Below are positions 7,088 to 13,763 of a stretch of 14,394 bases of DNA, in pieces. Each line of letters starts with the position of its first letter. The stretch's first letter is position 1. Origin of the DNA: an uncultured Aquimarina sp. (GTDB lineage Bacteria > Bacteroidota > Bacteroidia > Flavobacteriales > Flavobacteriaceae); assembly GCA_937958735.1 (NCBI GenBank), contig CALGNG010000102.1, positions 1 to 14,394 on the forward strand, read 5' to 3'. The notes beneath the pieces are model-generated. The model was not told where the DNA came from, searched no databases, and worked only from the letters and a program-made list of their open reading frames with translations. The translations under genes were made by a program, and so were the position numbers.

Positions 7088-7732
7088 CTAACCCCTTTCG
7101 ATACCTCCATCTAGATAATCTTGTAATTCTTTTAGTTCTTCCCATTTACCATTAAAGGCTAGACCAGATTGCTTGGGCCATGTAGATGGGTTGTGGATTT
7201 CGTAACGCTTACCTCCGCTATTTAAAACTTCTTGACAGCGCTCTATAGAGGCTATAGAAAGTTGGTACCATGTAGAGATTCCGTTATTATTAAATAATTG
7301 TGAGATTTTAGGACCTATGCCTTCTACTAGTTTTAAGTCGTCTGCAACTACTTTTTTCCCAAAAACGGCTTTAGCTTTATCGGCATCAAATATTAGTTTT
7401 GGTTCGGTCGTCTCTAGAGTTGTAGAAGTATTAAAAGCATTTATGTTAGAGGCATTTCCAGCACTTTCGTGAAGTTTTTTGGAGGCAAGACAAGCTTCTA
7501 AGTCGGCTTTTAGTTTATTATTTTGTGCACGTATTAAATCCAAATCATGGTCGTGTTTCTTTCCAGATAGGCAAGCATCTAAGTCGCCTTTTAATTTGCT
7601 ATTTGTGTTTTCTATAGTCTTAATTTTATAGTTAAGATCGTCGTAATTGCATTTTTTACAAGTTAAGTGACGTAATAGCCATCCCAATATGGCTGTGATT
7701 ATAGGAATTATTATACACCAAATATTATCCAT
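7088..7732 (-). CDS. Membrane-anchored coiled-coil protein with C-terminal H3TH/HhH (L21-like fusion type) domain
   Basis: The 214-residue protein starts with one transmembrane helix (about 4-22), then RHLTCKKC. Positive charges after the helix and an acidic N-terminus predict the rest is cytoplasmic. Residues 30-90 look coiled-coil and hold a duplicated unit, NSKLKGDLDACLSGKK (44-59) and NNKLKADLEACLASKK (71-86), 27 residues apart. After a Ser/Thr/Asn-rich linker comes the conserved block FDADKAKAVFGKKVVADDLK (about 115-134), then EGIGPKISQLF (137-147) and the HNPSTWPKQ...GKWEELKELQDYL ending. This tail is the H3TH-like domain also found attached to some Bacteroidota L21 ribosomal proteins; it is related to helix-hairpin-helix DNA-binding modules. 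No nuclease residues are evident. It lies 28 nt downstream of the OmpA gene in the same operon. Function unknown. Confidence 0.75.
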   Translation of the reverse strand: MDNIWCIIIPIITAILGWLLRHLTCKKCNYDDLNYKIKTIENTNSKLKGDLDACLSGKKHDHDLDLIRAQNNKLKADLEACLASKKLHESAGNASNINAFNTSTTLETTEPKLIFDADKAKAVFGKKVVADDLKLVEGIGPKISQLFNNNGISTWYQLSIASIERCQEVLNSGGKRYEIHNPSTWPKQSGLAFNGKWEELKELQDYLDGGIERG

Positions 7733-7760
7733 GGTTGTTCTGTTTTATTGTTAATTATTG

Positions 7761-8717
7761 TTATTTTAAAGTTACTTCTACTCTTCGATTTTGGTGTCTT
7801 CCTTCTGCTGTAGCGTTAGTAGCTATAGGTTTGTCAGAACTTTTACTTAGAGTATTAATTTTAGAGCGGGCAATGCCATTTTTAGCTAAATAACCAGCAA
7901 TAGTTTCTGCTCTAGATTTTCCTAATGCAAGATTAGAGTTGTAGTTTCCTGTATTATCTGTGTGTCCAGTAACCAAAAGTTTTCCGTTATCGGCCTTGTC
8001 TAAATATCTAGATAGCTTAGCCATTTTTGAACGCTGCGAGTTGCTTAAAATCAAGGAGCTAGAGCTTGTTTCAAAATTAAGCCTTAAAGGGTTAGCTAGT
8101 ATTTCTTTACGAAGGCTGTCTAATTCTGCTATCCTTTTAGCATCTTCGTCTTCGATACTTTTAGAAGAGTTAAAATTATAAGTAATAGGTCCTTGGTATA
8201 TAGCTTTGTTAGGAACTAAATGATCGTCTAGCCTACCAAGTGTATTAAATTGTTTAGAAGATAGCCCTTGGCTAACCAAGTAATTTTTTACGGCATTGGC
8301 TCTAGCTATTCCTAGATTAGGATATCCAGAAGGATTTTTCTCTTTGCTAGTATATAAACCAATAATGTCTAACGATTTTTCTTTATGAAGGCCTAGGTAA
8401 GCTTTAAGCTTTTCTATTTGGGAGTCCACATTAGGCGATAATGGCTTTAGAATAGAAAACCCATTGGTGTTAAAATTAAAATGATCGTTAGTGGAAGTGC
8501 TAAAATTGCCATTTGCATCATTTAAGACAAAGGCATTACTGGTCGGTGTAAGTACTGCTTTTTTTGTGCTTGTTATAGGGGCTACAATAGGGGTGTTTTG
8601 TTTTGTTGAATTGACATCTGCTTTTCCGCAGCAATTACAACAAAAAAAGTAATTCAAAATTCCCCCAATAATACCCACTAATAACATCAACAAAAAGTGA
8701 AGTGTTCGTTTAGACAT
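7761..8717 (-). CDS. OmpA-family protein with an N-terminal membrane anchor and two OmpA-like domains
   Basis: A 318-residue protein with a basic start (MSKR), a hydrophobic helix at 7-25 and a cysteine cluster C26-C-N-C-C30. No standard lipobox is seen, so an uncleaved inner-membrane anchor is more likely than a lipoprotein. A low-complexity linker leads to a first OmpA-like region (about 80-180) and then a canonical OmpA domain (211-318) with GHTDNTGNYNSNLALGKSRA. In the canonical domain Asp254 and Arg269 are 15 residues apart, the same spacing as the peptidoglycan-binding Asp271/Arg286 of E. coli OmpA, and it ends in NRRVEVTLK. The first region keeps the arginine (Arg139, LGIARANAVKNYL) but has Thr/Ser instead of the aspartate. 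The domain is predicted to bind peptidoglycan in the periplasm. It is the first gene of a two-gene operon with the H3TH protein. Confidence 0.85.
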   Translation of the reverse strand: MSKRTLHFLLMLLVGIIGGILNYFFCCNCCGKADVNSTKQNTPIVAPITSTKKAVLTPTSNAFVLNDANGNFSTSTNDHFNFNTNGFSILKPLSPNVDSQIEKLKAYLGLHKEKSLDIIGLYTSKEKNPSGYPNLGIARANAVKNYLVSQGLSSKQFNTLGRLDDHLVPNKAIYQGPITYNFNSSKSIEDEDAKRIAELDSLRKEILANPLRLNFETSSSSLILSNSQRSKMAKLSRYLDKADNGKLLVTGHTDNTGNYNSNLALGKSRAETIAGYLAKNGIARSKINTLSKSSDKPIATNATAEGRHQNRRVEVTLK

Positions 8718-8820
8718 GTAAGTAGTTGTTAATTAGTTAATTAGCATCAATTTACAAATTAATCTAAAACGAATTACATTCACTGTCGTAATAGGGCTGT
8801 TTTTTCGATAAAAAGACTAA

Positions 8821-8845
8821 AATACCCTTCTAAAAACAGGGTATT
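8821..8845 (-). terminator. Terminator of the rnpA - S41 peptidase - ALDH operon
   Basis: AATACCCT (8821-8828) and AGGGTATT (8838-8845) form an 8-bp perfect stem with a 9-nt loop. On the minus strand it is followed by TTAGTCTTTTTATC, a moderate U-tract. It lies about 30 nt past the ALDH stop codon. Both neighbouring operons run leftward, so the space to 8717 must also hold the promoter for the OmpA gene; a weak box, TTAATTTG on the minus strand (8755-8762), is the best candidate. Confidence 0.65.
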
Positions 8846-8877
8846 CGCATCTTTTAGGTGTTTTTTTTGTTAGTTTG

Positions 8878-10416
8878 TTATAGATTAAACTGTATTCCTT
8901 GTGCTAATGGTAATTCTAAGGAATAATTTATAGTGTTGGTTTGTCGTCTCATGTAGGCTTTCCAAGCATCGGAGCCAGATTCTCTCCCTCCTCCAGTTTC
9001 TTTTTCTCCTCCAAAAGCTCCTCCAATTTCTGCACCAGAAGTGCCTATGTTTACATTAGCGATTCCACAATCGGAACCTTGTGCAGATAAAAATAGTTCG
9101 GATTCTCTAATATTTTGTGTCATTATGGTAGAGGATAAGCCTTGCGAAACGCTGTTTTGTAGGATTATAGCGTTTTCGATACCCCCAGTATAAGGAATTA
9201 AATAAAGTATAGGGGCAAAGGTTTCTTTTTGTACTACTTCCATTTCGTTTTTGGCTAAATATACTGCGGGAGTTACATAGCATTTTTGATCTGTATCCAC
9301 TCTATTAATAGCATTACCTTCTATAATAGGAGTAGCTCCTTGCTTTTTGGCTTTGGTTAAGGTGTTTAGAAATAGGTCTACAGCTAGGGTGTCGATTAGA
9401 GGTCCCATGTGGTTTTTTTCGTCTAGAGGGGATCCTATGCTTAGTTGTTGATATATATGTTGGAGTGTAGTGCTAATTTCTGCAATTAAACTTTCGTGAA
9501 CAATTAATCTACGAGTGGTGGTACAACGTTGCCCTGCAGTACCTATTGCTCCAAAAACAATAGCGGGTATAGCTATTTTAAGATCTGCAGACGGTGTAAT
9601 AATCATGGCATTATTCCCTCCCAATTCTAAAAGAGATTTTCCAAAACGTTCTGCTACGGTAACACCAACACTTTTTCCCATTTGGGTAGAGCCTGTTGCA
9701 GATACTAGAGCAATACGTTTGTCTTTGGCAATTTGTTTGCCTAGAGATTGGTTTCCATTTATAAGGCAAGAAATTCCTTTAGGAAGTTTATTTTTTTCTA
9801 AAACATTAGCTATTATTTTTTGACAAGCAATCGCGCAAAGTGGTGTTTTTTCCGAAGGTTTCCAAACGCAAGTATTTCCACAAATCCAAGCTAAGGCCAC
9901 GTTCCAGGACCATACAGCCATAGGAAAGTTAAAAGCAGAAATAATACCTACGACACCCAATGGATGGTATTGTTCGTACATGCGGTGTTGTGGTCGTTCC
10001 GAGTGCATTGTAAAACCATAAAGTTGTCTGGATAGGCCTACTGCAAATTCACAAATGTCTATCATTTCCTGCACTTCGCCTTTTGCTTCTTGCAAAGATT
10101 TTCCCATTTCGTAGGACAATAACCAAGCTAGATCATCTTTTTTGCAGCGTAAAGCATCTCCAAATTGACGAACTATTTCGCCACGTTTAGGAGCGGTAAC
10201 CGTTTGCCAAAAAACATGTGCAGCTTTAGCTTCTTCGATAACTTGTTCGTATTGGGAAGCGGTGGTTAGTTGTATGGTGGCAATGGTTTGCCCATCTACG
10301 GGAGAAGAGCTAATAAGTGTTTGGTTAGAGGATAGCCATTTATTTCCAATAGCCGTTCCTTTTTCTGTTTCTTCTATAGATAGGTTTACTAGTACTTTTT
10401 TTAGGGTTTCTTTCAT
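8878..10416 (-). CDS. ALDH7-type aldehyde dehydrogenase (probable alpha-aminoadipate semialdehyde dehydrogenase)
   Basis: This 512-residue NAD(P)-dependent enzyme resembles ALDH7A1/antiquitin throughout. Catalytic residues are Asn163 (AFNFP), Glu264 (LELGGNN) and Cys298 (GQRCTTTRR); GSTQMGK (242-248) is the cofactor loop. Family-specific segments include GEVQEMIDICEFAVGLSRQ, KETFAPILY, IGTSGAEIGGAFGGEK and GRESGSDAWKAYMRR. ALDH7 enzymes oxidise alpha-aminoadipate semialdehyde in lysine catabolism (AmaB/PcD in bacteria) and also act on other aldehydes such as betaine aldehyde. The arginines of CTTTRR fit the aminoadipate-binding Arg301 of the human enzyme. The gene is last in a minus-strand operon, 29 nt after the S41 peptidase gene. 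No other lysine-degradation gene is nearby, so the physiological substrate remains inferred. The frame is complete, with no sign of decay. Confidence 0.92.
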   Translation of the reverse strand: MKETLKKVLVNLSIEETEKGTAIGNKWLSSNQTLISSSPVDGQTIATIQLTTASQYEQVIEEAKAAHVFWQTVTAPKRGEIVRQFGDALRCKKDDLAWLLSYEMGKSLQEAKGEVQEMIDICEFAVGLSRQLYGFTMHSERPQHRMYEQYHPLGVVGIISAFNFPMAVWSWNVALAWICGNTCVWKPSEKTPLCAIACQKIIANVLEKNKLPKGISCLINGNQSLGKQIAKDKRIALVSATGSTQMGKSVGVTVAERFGKSLLELGGNNAMIITPSADLKIAIPAIVFGAIGTAGQRCTTTRRLIVHESLIAEISTTLQHIYQQLSIGSPLDEKNHMGPLIDTLAVDLFLNTLTKAKKQGATPIIEGNAINRVDTDQKCYVTPAVYLAKNEMEVVQKETFAPILYLIPYTGGIENAIILQNSVSQGLSSTIMTQNIRESELFLSAQGSDCGIANVNIGTSGAEIGGAFGGEKETGGGRESGSDAWKAYMRRQTNTINYSLELPLAQGIQFNL

Positions 10417-10445
10417 CTAAAAAGGGATAACAATAGGTTTAGGGA

Positions 10446-12098
10446 TTATTTTCTAGCTAATATTTTAGCATATTTAGAAGGGTCATTAAGTATTTTTTGT
10501 GCTTCCTTGACTTCCTCGCTATGGGTAACTTCGTAAGCATGCATGCCTTCTCTATAGAAATAACGCTTTATAAGTTCTTTTTTTATAAGTTCTTTAATTT
10601 CGTTTTTTTGAGCATTAAGAGTTTCTTTTTTAGCTTGTAATAAACGTGTTTTTAAGGCTTTGTATTCGCTAGAAATGCGTTTGTCCAAAGTTTCTTTAGT
10701 GGCTACGGTCCATAAATTTTCTAAAAGTTGATCTGTTTTAGTGGTAAACTCAAACTTATTTTTTTTAGTAAAATCTAAAAAGGAATTGTAGTCGGCTTCA
10801 GAGAAATTAAAATCTTCTAGTTTTTTGAAATTATGATTGTAGTAGAAGTCGGTGGCAAAATCAAAAATAATACGCTCTTTTAAAAGGGCTTTGGCTACCT
10901 CGCTTCGTTTTGTAGTAGCTATTTCTATATCGGGGAATACACCGCCACCATCGTAAACTGTTCTTCCATTACGTGTTTTAAAAGATTTGTAATCCGAAGC
11001 TTTAGTTCTTGTAGGAAGTCCTTTTGCATCTCTGTTCCAGTAATCTAGGGCTTGTATGCATCTGCCAGAAGGGATAAAGTACCTAGATGTGGTAATTTTT
11101 AAGCTTGTATTATGTTTTAAAGGGCGTTTGCTTTGTACGAGTCCTTTTCCAAAACTGCGAGCTCCCATAACTATACCACGGTCTAAATCTTGTATACTAC
11201 CCGATACAATTTCGCTAGCAGAAGCGCTTCTTCCGTTAATTAAAACTACAAGTGGAAGATCTTTATAAAGAACCTGTTTTTTTGTTTTAAATACTTTTTT
11301 GTGTTCGTTAATTACCGATTCTGTATGCACAATTTTAAGATCTTTTTCTACAAAAATATTACATACGTTAACCGATTCGGTAAGCAGTCCACCAGGGTTT
11401 CCTCTTAGGTCTAAAATAAGTTTATCGGCACCTTCTGCTTTTAGTTCTCTTAATGCGGTTATAATATTGGAAGATGCTTTTTGGCTAAATTTGGTTAGTA
11501 CGATATAACCCGTATTGTCGTTTAATAATTTATAATATGGCACTGCATCCACTTGTATTAGGCTTCTATTTACAGTAGTGGTTTGTTTTTTGCCTTGTCT
11601 TAAAAATTCTAAATTTACGCCAGTGCCAGCCTCTCCTTTTAATAGTTCGGAAGGTCTACCCTCATAATCTTTTACGGTAACATCGTCTACTTTAATAATT
11701 TCGTCACCAGCCTTTAGACCTGCTTTGTCCGCGGGGAAGTCTTTAAAAGGTTCGGAGACAATTAATCTAGTATTTGTTTCTTCTCCTTCGGGATCGTCTG
11801 TAAATAAGGAGGCGCCAATACCTACATACTTTCCACTGCTTCTAATTTTAGAAGCTACAATGTCTTGCTCTGTCCAGAATTTGGTATAAGGATCCAGATC
11901 TTTAGTAATTGCAGTCATAGCAGTATTCATCAAATCCGCAGGATTGGTTTCGTCTACGTAATGGGTATTTAGTTGTTTAAAAAAGGCTACAAAAATTTCA
12001 ATTTGTTTAGCTACTTCAAAACCATCGCTTTTAAAACTAAATAGACTGGTGCTTATAATTACAAAACTTATTCCATAAAGTACTTTACGCTTCATCAT
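10446..12098 (-). CDS. S41-family C-terminal processing peptidase with PDZ domain
   Basis: A 550-residue serine protease. The N-terminus MMKRKVLYGISFVIISTSLFSF is a signal peptide or anchor, placing it in the periplasm. A helical leader (25-85) is followed by a PDZ domain (about 90-178, with PADKAGLKAGDEIIKVDD). The S41 catalytic core follows, with LDLRGNPGG (229-237), G289-R-S-A-S-A-S-E296 and G317-K318-G-L-V-Q322. Ser293 and Lys318 lie 25 residues apart, exactly as Ser430/Lys455 in E. coli Prc, so the Ser-Lys dyad is intact. After about residue 400 a charged helical C-terminal region runs to the end. Such proteases trim or degrade envelope proteins from their C-termini. Two ATGs in tandem (12096-12098, 12093-12095) can start it; the reading frame overlaps the rnpA stop by 14 nt, suggesting translational coupling. 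Confidence 0.93.
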   Translation of the reverse strand: MMKRKVLYGISFVIISTSLFSFKSDGFEVAKQIEIFVAFFKQLNTHYVDETNPADLMNTAMTAITKDLDPYTKFWTEQDIVASKIRSSGKYVGIGASLFTDDPEGEETNTRLIVSEPFKDFPADKAGLKAGDEIIKVDDVTVKDYEGRPSELLKGEAGTGVNLEFLRQGKKQTTTVNRSLIQVDAVPYYKLLNDNTGYIVLTKFSQKASSNIITALRELKAEGADKLILDLRGNPGGLLTESVNVCNIFVEKDLKIVHTESVINEHKKVFKTKKQVLYKDLPLVVLINGRSASASEIVSGSIQDLDRGIVMGARSFGKGLVQSKRPLKHNTSLKITTSRYFIPSGRCIQALDYWNRDAKGLPTRTKASDYKSFKTRNGRTVYDGGGVFPDIEIATTKRSEVAKALLKERIIFDFATDFYYNHNFKKLEDFNFSEADYNSFLDFTKKNKFEFTTKTDQLLENLWTVATKETLDKRISSEYKALKTRLLQAKKETLNAQKNEIKELIKKELIKRYFYREGMHAYEVTHSEEVKEAQKILNDPSKYAKILARK

Positions 12099-12462
12099 AT
12101 CTTTTTAAATTTTTGTGCCATTTGTGTTCAATCTTTAATAATGCTTTTTTTATATTTTCGGAGGTAGGTAATTCTTTGCCTATGTATATAAACATTAATA
12201 GAAATTGCTCTTCGTTTGTAGTAAAAATATACTTCTTTTTCCTGAAATTCTCTCTAATTAAACGTTTTATATAATTTCTGTCTACAGCTCTTTTAAAAAA
12301 ACGCTTGCTTACAGAAAAACCTACTTTGAATGGAGTATCTAAAGGTTCTTTACGATATGCCAAAAGTAAAGGATAAGCTTTTAAAGAAGTTCCGTTTTTA
12401 AAGAGACTCTCTATTTGTTTTTTGCTTTTTAGTTTTAAAACTTTAGGTAGTTTTTCATTCAT
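12085..12462 (-). CDS. rnpA: Ribonuclease P protein component
   Basis: The 125-residue basic protein is the protein subunit of RNase P, which supports the catalytic RNA in removing 5' leaders from pre-tRNAs. The diagnostic RNR motif is complete: FFKRAVDRNYIKRLIRE (55-71), preceded by FKVGFSVSKR. Length is normal. The gene starts at ATG 12460-12462 and its end overlaps the S41 peptidase start by 14 nt. In most bacteria rnpA sits beside rpmH near dnaA; here it heads an operon with an S41 peptidase and an aldehyde dehydrogenase, the first of these pairings being familiar in flavobacteria. A perfect TAnnTTTG box lies only 4 nt upstream of the start codon. Confidence 0.96.
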   Translation of the reverse strand: MNEKLPKVLKLKSKKQIESLFKNGTSLKAYPLLLAYRKEPLDTPFKVGFSVSKRFFKRAVDRNYIKRLIRENFRKKKYIFTTNEEQFLLMFIYIGKELPTSENIKKALLKIEHKWHKNLKRYDEA

Positions 12463-12466
12463 ACCA

Positions 12467-12474
12467 CAAAGATA
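12467..12474 (-). promoter_or_regulatory. Candidate -7 box of rnpA, implying a nearly leaderless transcript
   Basis: On the minus strand this reads TATCTTTG, a perfect match to the Bacteroidota -7 consensus TAnnTTTG. Only 4 nt (TGGT) separate it from the rnpA ATG, so transcription would start about 2 nt before, or at, the start codon. The -33 box is weak: the nearest TTTA (12490-12493) is 15 nt upstream instead of the usual 17-19. No better box is visible up to 12540. Confidence 0.45.
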
Positions 12475-12534
12475 AGATACTTAAGGCAGTAAATTATTTA
12501 TCATAATTGTTCATAGTTTATTTTAATTACTAGA

Positions 12535-12563
12535 TTTATGGGAGGGTAAAAATTGTATTTTTG
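12535..12563 (+). promoter_or_regulatory. Promoter of the DUF3127 gene
   Basis: TATTTTTG at 12556-12563 is a perfect TAnnTTTG -7 box. TTTA at 12535-12538 lies 17 nt upstream in the -33 position. The predicted start near 12566 gives a leader of about 27 nt to ATG 12593. This is the clearest Bacteroidota-type promoter in the window. Confidence 0.7.
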
Positions 12564-12592
12564 CGACCTATTGTAATGTAACAGAACGCAAA

Positions 12593-12973
12593 ATGGAAGT
12601 ACAAGGAAAAGTAAAGTTTGTCGGTCCAACAGAAACGGTTGGAAGTAATGGATTTAGAAAAAGAGATATTGTAGTTACTACAGAAGAGCAATATCCACAG
12701 CACATTAGCATACAATTTGTGCAAGATAAGTGCGATTTATTAAATGCATACCAGCCAGGAATGGATGTTAAAATTGGTGTAAATTTAAGAGGACGCGAGT
12801 GGGTTTCTCCACAAGGAGAGACTAAGTACTTCAACACAGTACAAGGTTGGCGTATAGAGTCTTTAGCTGCTGCTCCACAGGGCGGTAGTGTGCCACCACC
12901 AATGCCTCCATCGGATGCTTTTGAGCCTGCTACTAATGTTACTAGCGAGCAAGAGGACGATTTACCTTTTTAA
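12593..12973 (+). CDS. DUF3127 OB-fold-like protein with SSB-like acidic C-terminal tip
   Basis: The 126-residue cytosolic protein matches the DUF3127 family common in Bacteroidota. The N-terminal ~92 residues are beta-rich (MEVQGKVKFVGPTETVG, RKRDIVVTT, HISIQFVQDKCDLL, MDVKIGVNLRGREWVS, YFNTVQGWRI), in an order that suggests an OB fold. A Pro/Gly-rich linker (APQGGSVPPPMPPSD) then leads to an acidic end, SEQEDDLPF. This architecture (folded domain, flexible linker, tip DDLPF) parallels bacterial SSB, whose tip is DDDIPF and recruits partner proteins. Typical ssb motifs are absent from the folded part, so it is not the housekeeping SSB. A nucleic-acid-related role is inferred. It has its own strong promoter, divergent from rnpA, and a terminator about 70 nt downstream. 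Confidence 0.85.
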   Translation: MEVQGKVKFVGPTETVGSNGFRKRDIVVTTEEQYPQHISIQFVQDKCDLLNAYQPGMDVKIGVNLRGREWVSPQGETKYFNTVQGWRIESLAAAPQGGSVPPPMPPSDAFEPATNVTSEQEDDLPF

Positions 12974-13040
12974 GGTTTAGTAAATAAGACCTAGTCTATA
13001 AGCCACCTTGTAAGGGTTGGGTTTGTAGCTAATACATAAT

Positions 13041-13079
13041 AAAAAAGCTCTATAAGAAAACTTCTTGTAGAGCTTTTTT
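13041..13079. terminator. Strong hairpin terminator after the DUF3127 gene
   Basis: AAAAAAGCTCTATAAGA pairs with TCTTGTAGAGCTTTTTT over 17 bp with one mismatch-type (U-G) pair and a loop of about 5 nt. The stem is flanked by A and T runs, so it could act in both directions, but the only upstream gene is the plus-strand DUF3127 gene, about 70 nt away. Confidence 0.85.
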
Positions 13080-13180
13080 GTTTACAAAGTAGTGTCTTAA
13101 AAAAAGAGAAAAATAATTGTAAGAATTTAGCTTTTTATTTAACTTAAGTAAATGTAAGTTAATTGACTAAATTTTTATAT

Positions 13181-13639
13181 ATGGATGCATTGTTTGAGGC
13201 TATTCGCTCGGAAAAAACAGAAATAGTAAAAACTATTTTAGAGGACAACTTGGAGCTCTTAAATACTACAGACCAGCGTGGTTCTAGCCCTTTATTGCTG
13301 GCTTCTTATTTAGGGAATAAAGAGATTACAAGTCTGCTTTTAAGTTATAAACCAGCTATAAATACTAAAGATACTTTAGGGAATACAGCTTTAATGGGCG
13401 TAGCTTTTAAAGGTTATGTGCAAATTGCTAAATTGTTAATTGATGCAGGAGCAAATGTAAACGAGAGGAATTCGCAAAACGGGACAGCACTTATTTTTGC
13501 AGCTACTTTTGGAAAAAAAGAAATATTGAAGTTATTATTGGAAAACGGAGCAGATACTACTTTTGTAGATAATCATGGTAATACAGCAAAGATATATGCA
13601 GAAAGACAAGGAATAAATTTAGAAGAATTAACAGTTTAG
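13181..13639 (+). CDS. Ankyrin-repeat protein
   Basis: A 152-residue protein made almost wholly of ankyrin repeats: a capping helix pair (1-30), then repeats at about 34-65 (GSSPLLLASYLGNKEITSLL), 67-98 (GNTALMGVAFKGYVQIAKLL) and 101-132 (GTALIFAATFGKKEILKLLL), and a half repeat from 133 (GNTAKIYAE). It has no signal peptide or membrane helix, so it is probably a cytosolic protein-binding module. The open frame extends upstream to TTG 13163, but that would add LTKFLY and place a hydrophobic extra in front of the cap; ATG 13181 gives the usual MDALFEAIRS start. In many bacteria small ankyrin proteins accompany catalase genes; none is present here, and the partner is unknown. It lies convergent to the YceI gene. 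Confidence 0.87.
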   Translation: MDALFEAIRSEKTEIVKTILEDNLELLNTTDQRGSSPLLLASYLGNKEITSLLLSYKPAINTKDTLGNTALMGVAFKGYVQIAKLLIDAGANVNERNSQNGTALIFAATFGKKEILKLLLENGADTTFVDNHGNTAKIYAERQGINLEELTV

Positions 13640-13711
13640 TGCAATAAGTTTTTTAGGCGCAATAAGATGCTAATTAGCTTAAACATGGCTAAATTGGAGG
13701 ATAATTATATA

Positions 13712-13742
13712 AAAAAAGACCACTTTTCTAGTGGTCTTTTTT
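13712..13742. terminator. Bidirectional terminator between ankyrin and YceI genes
   Basis: AAAAAAGACCACT (13712-13724) and AGTGGTCTTTTTT (13730-13742) are perfect complements around a 5-nt loop. The A run at the 5' side and T run at the 3' side make it a terminator on either strand, as expected between convergent genes. The stretch 13640-13711 before it holds only an 8-bp direct repeat (GCAATAAG at 13641 and 13659) of no clear meaning. Confidence 0.9.
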
Positions 13743-13763
13743 ATAAAGTATATGTTTAAATAT

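Noticed and set aside
9515..9823. 102-codon open frame on the plus strand inside the ALDH gene
   Set aside because: It is antisense to a highly conserved enzyme and its product resembles no family; it is a by-product of the codon use of the real gene.
12568..12837. Minus-strand open frame opposite the DUF3127 gene
   Set aside because: The plus-strand gene has a clear promoter and a recognisable family; the antisense product is cysteine-rich without pattern.
13136..13153. Near-palindrome ATTTAACTTAAGTAAAT upstream of the ankyrin gene
   Set aside because: It is perfect only over 8 bp (ACTTAAGT), with an extra base breaking the outer arms; common by chance in AT-rich DNA.
13163..13180. TTG start for the ankyrin gene
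   Set aside because: An ATG 18 nt downstream gives the normal ankyrin cap, and TTG starts are rare in this group.
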